Source of the DNA: Mycobacterium sp. E796
Lineage (GTDB): Bacteria > Actinomycetota > Actinomycetes > Mycobacteriales > Mycobacteriaceae
Length of the DNA: 64,000 bases
Reading direction: 5' to 3'
NCBI RefSeq assembly: GCF_001672815.1
Contig: NZ_LZKK01000307.1
Coordinates: forward strand, 1-64,000
The first letter of the stretch is position 1; every line of letters begins with the position of its first letter. The position numbers and the translations under genes are program-made. Positions 61,420-64,000 of this stretch are shown here, piece after piece. A model generated the notes under the pieces. That model made no database searches and was not told the DNA's origin. It saw nothing but the letters and a program-made list of their open reading frames with translations.

Positions 61420-63588
61420 TCAGTCGAGGCGGTACCGGATCAGCCGGGAGCTGTTGGCCACCACCGCAACCGACGATGCGTTGTGCAGGATCGCGGCCAG
61501 CACGGGGGAGAGCGCTCCGCCCGCGCCGATGATCAGCCCGGCGGCGTTGACTGCGATCGACATGCCGTAGTTCTCGCGGATCACGTCGACCGCGCGGGCG
61601 CCCAGGTCGCGCACGTCGAGCAGGCGATGCAGGTCGTCGTTGGCCAGCGCCACGTCGGCGGTCTCGACGGCCACGTCGGTTCCCGCCAGGCCCATCGCGA
61701 TCCCGATGTCGGCGGCGGCCAGCGCCGGGGCGTCGTTGATGCCGTCGCCGACCATGCCCACCACGAAGCCGTCGCCTTGCAGCTCGCGCACCACCTCGAG
61801 CTTGTCCTCCGGCATCACCTCGGCGCGCCACTCGTCGATCCCGAGCTCGGCCGCCACCACCTCGGCGATCTCGGGATGGTCGCCGGTGAGCATGACGATC
61901 CGGCGAATCCCGTTGGCGCGCAACTTCGTCAGCACCCCGGCCGCCTCGGGCCGCACCTCGTCGCGCAGGCTGATCAGCCCCACCAGGGTGCCGTCCACCG
62001 CGAGCAGCAACGGCGTCTCCGCCTGGCGGCGCAGCCGGTCGACCCATTCCTTCGCCTTCTTGGACACCTTGACCTTCTCGGACTGCAGCAGCGACGGGCT
62101 GCCCAGCAGCAGGGTCCGCCCGTCGGCCCAGGTCCGCATGCCCATGCCCACCAGCACCTCACACTCCTCGTGCGGCGGGATGCTGATGTGGCGTTCCTCG
62201 GTCGAGCGGATCACCGCCTCGGCCAGTGGATGCCGCGAATGGATCTCTGAGCTGGCCGCATAGGCCAGCACCTGCTCCGGCTCCCAATCCTTATGCATCG
62301 CAACGATATTGGTGACCACCGGGCGGCCTACGGTCAACGTGCCGGTCTTGTCGAACACGATCGCGTCGACCTGACCCGCCTGTTCCAGATGGGAGCCGCC
62401 CTTGATCAGGATGCCCCGGCGCGCGCCATTGCCGATCGCCGCGCTGATCGCGGTCGGGGTGGCCAGGCCCACCGCGCACGGGCACGCGATCAGCAGCATG
62501 GTCATCGCCCGGCGGACGTCCCCGGTGACGGCCAGGGTGATGGCCGAGACGATGAACGAGGTGGGAACGAAACGGCGGGAGAAGTTTTCGCCGACCGTCT
62601 GGATCGGCGCTCGATCGTGCTGCGCCTCTTCGACCCGGGCGATGATGCGCCCGATGGTGGTCTGGTTGCCGACGGCGACCGCGCGCACCACCAGCCGTCC
62701 GCGCACCACGACCGAGCCGGCGTGCACGTGGGCGCCGACGATGACGCTGACGGGCAGGTTCTCCCCTGTGATCGCCGACTGATCGACGATCGCCTCGCCG
62801 TCGATGACCTCGCCGTCCACCGGTATCGCGACATGGTCGTGCACCACCACCTCGTCGCCGATTTCGACGCTGTCGATCGGCACCTGAATCTCGCCGTCCG
62901 GCAAGCGGATCCACGCCGTGTCCTGGTTGCCGCGCAGCAATTCGGAGATGGCGCGCCGGGTCCGGCGCAGCGTGAGGTCCTGCAGGTACTCGCCGATGTT
63001 GAGCAGCCACAGCACGGTGAGGGCCACGACGTTCTCCCGCAGCACCAGGCTCGCCACGGTGGCCGCCGAGACCAGCGCGTCGGTGCCGGCCCGGCCGGAG
63101 CGCAGCGAGCGCAGCGCGCCGCGCAGGAAGGGGTAGCCGGTGAAGACGGTGACGCCGGTGGCGAACAGCCGGCCGCTCGGGCCCAGCAGCGGTGGCCGCG
63201 CGAACACGTACCGGCGCACGCCGAGCAACCCCAGCGCCGCGCCGCCGATGACCATGCGCAGCACGTCGGTGTTGCGGATCTCCGACGAGTGCGGCGCGCG
63301 TGCCGGGATCAGTTCGGCGGCGACGCGGGCGGCACCGGCGATCGCGTCCAGCATCGCGGCGCGATCGGCGCGCCGCGGCGAATACCAGACGACCACCGAG
63401 CCGGTGCGCGGGTAGGCGTGCACCGCACGCACCCCCGGCACCTTGGCGACGGCCTCCTCGACCGCCACGGCGCGCCGCGAGTCGGCGCGCACCCATCCGA
63501 CCGCGACCCGCATGCGCCCGGCCGCATCCGAAATGAGTTGCAGGGCAGGGTCTTCGGGTTGCGCCAGGCGGTCAGTGATCGTGCTCAT
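61420..63588 (-). CDS. ctpC: P1B-type metal exporter CtpC
   Basis: This 722-residue P1B ATPase is nearly collinear with Mtb CtpC (Rv3270), which protects against zinc and has been linked to manganese. A degenerate N-terminal metal-binding fold lacks the CxxC motif (residues about 15-75). Motifs: ITGEN, CPCAVGLATPTA (Cys369, Cys371), DKTGTLTVGRPV (Asp413), SRHPLAEAV, LTGDHPEIAE, MVGDGINDAPAL, all intact. Its start overlaps the pacL1 gene by 17 bp, so the two are co-translated; PacL1 stabilises CtpC in Mtb. This pump is fully competent by sequence, unlike the CtpF-like one at 6616. Confidence 0.95.
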   Translation of the reverse strand: MSTITDRLAQPEDPALQLISDAAGRMRVAVGWVRADSRRAVAVEEAVAKVPGVRAVHAYPRTGSVVVWYSPRRADRAAMLDAIAGAARVAAELIPARAPHSSEIRNTDVLRMVIGGAALGLLGVRRYVFARPPLLGPSGRLFATGVTVFTGYPFLRGALRSLRSGRAGTDALVSAATVASLVLRENVVALTVLWLLNIGEYLQDLTLRRTRRAISELLRGNQDTAWIRLPDGEIQVPIDSVEIGDEVVVHDHVAIPVDGEVIDGEAIVDQSAITGENLPVSVIVGAHVHAGSVVVRGRLVVRAVAVGNQTTIGRIIARVEEAQHDRAPIQTVGENFSRRFVPTSFIVSAITLAVTGDVRRAMTMLLIACPCAVGLATPTAISAAIGNGARRGILIKGGSHLEQAGQVDAIVFDKTGTLTVGRPVVTNIVAMHKDWEPEQVLAYAASSEIHSRHPLAEAVIRSTEERHISIPPHEECEVLVGMGMRTWADGRTLLLGSPSLLQSEKVKVSKKAKEWVDRLRRQAETPLLLAVDGTLVGLISLRDEVRPEAAGVLTKLRANGIRRIVMLTGDHPEIAEVVAAELGIDEWRAEVMPEDKLEVVRELQGDGFVVGMVGDGINDAPALAAADIGIAMGLAGTDVAVETADVALANDDLHRLLDVRDLGARAVDVIRENYGMSIAVNAAGLIIGAGGALSPVLAAILHNASSVAVVANSSRLIRYRLD

Positions 63589-63853
63589 GGGCGTCGGTGA
63601 CGGACGGCGTGGGCGCCTCCTCGCCGATGCGTTCGCGGGCCTCGGCCATGACGTCGGCGAGCCTGAGGCGCGCCGACTCGGCGGCCTCCTCCGCCTTGCG
63701 GGTGCCGCGCAGGCCCAGCTCCGCCGCCGACACGGCGGTCTCGTGCAGCGGCGCCTTCGCCACGGCCTTGCGCACCACCTCGTAGGCCGTCACACCGACC
63801 AGGCCGGTGACCACCGTCCCCGCCGCCTTTGCCAGGAGCCCGTACAGCGCCAT
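63572..63853 (-). CDS. pacL1: DUF1490 metal-pump chaperone PacL1
   Basis: This 93-residue DUF1490 protein is the PacL1 (Rv3269) type. An N-terminal membrane segment (LLAKAAGTVVTGLVGVTAYEVV) is followed by a Glu/Ala/Lys-rich helix and a C-terminal metal-binding tail rich in His and Asp (TDAHEHDH). In Mtb, PacL1 clusters with CtpC in the membrane and binds zinc through such a tail. ATG is at 63853 with GGGAAGGG upstream. It leads the operon, so a promoter must lie in the 97-bp gap upstream, where an inverted repeat with the look of a metal-sensor operator is present. Confidence 0.93.
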   Translation of the reverse strand: MALYGLLAKAAGTVVTGLVGVTAYEVVRKAVAKAPLHETAVSAAELGLRGTRKAEEAAESARLRLADVMAEARERIGEEAPTPSVTDAHEHDH

Positions 63854-63919
63854 TGCCTCACCCTTCCCGTCGTCACAGCGTCGGTCAATGCTTCAGACGA
63901 CGTTAACACTGGGATGCGG

Positions 63920-63937
63920 ATATTGCGATATCAATAT
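63920..63937. promoter_or_regulatory. Candidate metal-responsive operator before pacL1-ctpC
   Basis: ATATTG-CGATAT-CAATAT is a perfect inverted repeat with 6-bp arms and a 6-bp spacer, AT-rich amid GC-rich DNA, 66 bp upstream of the pacL1 start. ArsR/SmtB-type zinc sensors bind sequences of this form. No such regulator gene is in the window, so the sensor is unknown. Confidence 0.5.
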
Positions 63938-63950
63938 GAGTCGGCCGGTG

Positions 63951-64000
63951 TCATTCGGGCGCTTCGGGATTCCAGGTATTGGGCAGCATCGGCACCGTCG
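63951..64000 (-). CDS. C-terminal end of a gene continuing past the window
   Basis: The last 50 bases read on the minus strand as an open frame ending TVPMLPNTWNPEAPE then TGA at 63951-63953. The residues look coding and the orientation suits the Mtb Rv3268 homologue, which precedes Rv3269. Only 15 codons are visible, so identity is positional inference only. Confidence 0.5.
   Translation of the reverse strand, partial: TVPMLPNTWNPEAPE

Noticed and set aside
58314..61532. An open frame of 1072 codons antisense to the TIR-STAND-WD40 gene
   Set aside because: It is a shadow of the GC-rich codon pattern: the translation is rich in Arg, Gly, Ala, Pro and His with no recognisable domain, while the minus-strand frame has clear TIR, STAND and WD40 motifs.

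Overview
This window is chromosomal DNA from a slow-growing Mycobacterium, most likely of the M. avium complex. The evidence is very high GC, a tandem PPE pair, three DUF732 secreted proteins, a sigF/rsbW locus, and a gene order that follows M. tuberculosis (Mtb) from phoY1 (Rv3301c) to pacL1/ctpC (Rv3269-Rv3270), broken by blocks that I do not recall from Mtb. I saw no tRNA, rRNA, CRISPR array, insertion sequence or origin. No stretch longer than about 250 bases lacks a gene.

Region 1 (62-22287) begins with two tandem PPE genes and is then dominated by ion-transport ATPases. Four P-type ATPases lie within 15.5 kb: a P1B-5 pump with a C-terminal hemerythrin domain, a P2-type pump that has lost three hallmark catalytic residues, a very large CtpH/CtpI-type pump and an MgtA-like P3 pump. 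With them are a CBS-domain protein, an FMN glutamate-synthase-like protein, a DUF5994 protein, phoY1, an amino-acid permease and the arylsulfatase atsB. The divergent promoter between the P1B-5 pump and the CBS gene carries two adjacent 20-bp sites resembling the DosR (hypoxia/NO) box.

Region 2 (22294-34954) holds small secreted proteins, the lipoprotein esterase lpqC, the phosphate-binding lipoprotein pstS, the DNA repair genes nei and lhr, a TetR regulator, and a lysine-degradation pair (aldehyde dehydrogenase pcd and a DUF1338 protein I read as 2-oxoadipate dioxygenase/decarboxylase). Across a short divergent promoter are the regulator lrpA and lysine aminotransferase lat, completing a lysine to 2-hydroxyglutarate route.

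Region 3 (36821-39926) is the sigma-F locus: an Rv3289c-like membrane protein, usfY and a holin-like gene on the opposite strand, rsbW, sigF and a STAS anti-anti-sigma gene. Two sequences fitting the SigF promoter (GTTT, about 16 bp, GGGTAT) stand upstream of the Rv3289c-like gene and of rsbW-sigF.

Region 4 (40119-50935) is conserved housekeeping: acyl-CoA carboxylase accA3, a SufE-like protein, sseA, maf, accE5 and accD5 on the minus strand, then birA, a PH-domain protein, a GtrA protein, purK, purE and fadE25.

Region 5 (51128-61376) looks accessory relative to Mtb. It has a three-gene signalling operon (receiver-SpoIIE phosphatase, CHASE3 histidine kinase, single-domain receiver) that could feed the sigma-F partner switch, a CoA transferase, a methyltransferase, an acyl-CoA synthetase, and a 1042-residue TIR-STAND NTPase-WD40 protein that has the build of an antiphage immune sensor. 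Region 6 (61420-64000) is the pacL1-ctpC metal-efflux operon with an inverted repeat in its promoter, and the last codons of one more gene.

Top candidates for something new: the degenerate P2 ATPase (6616-9336), the TIR-STAND-WD40 protein (58248-61376), and the DosR-box-controlled metal-pump block. References to Mtb genes and to published proteins are from memory, not from searches.
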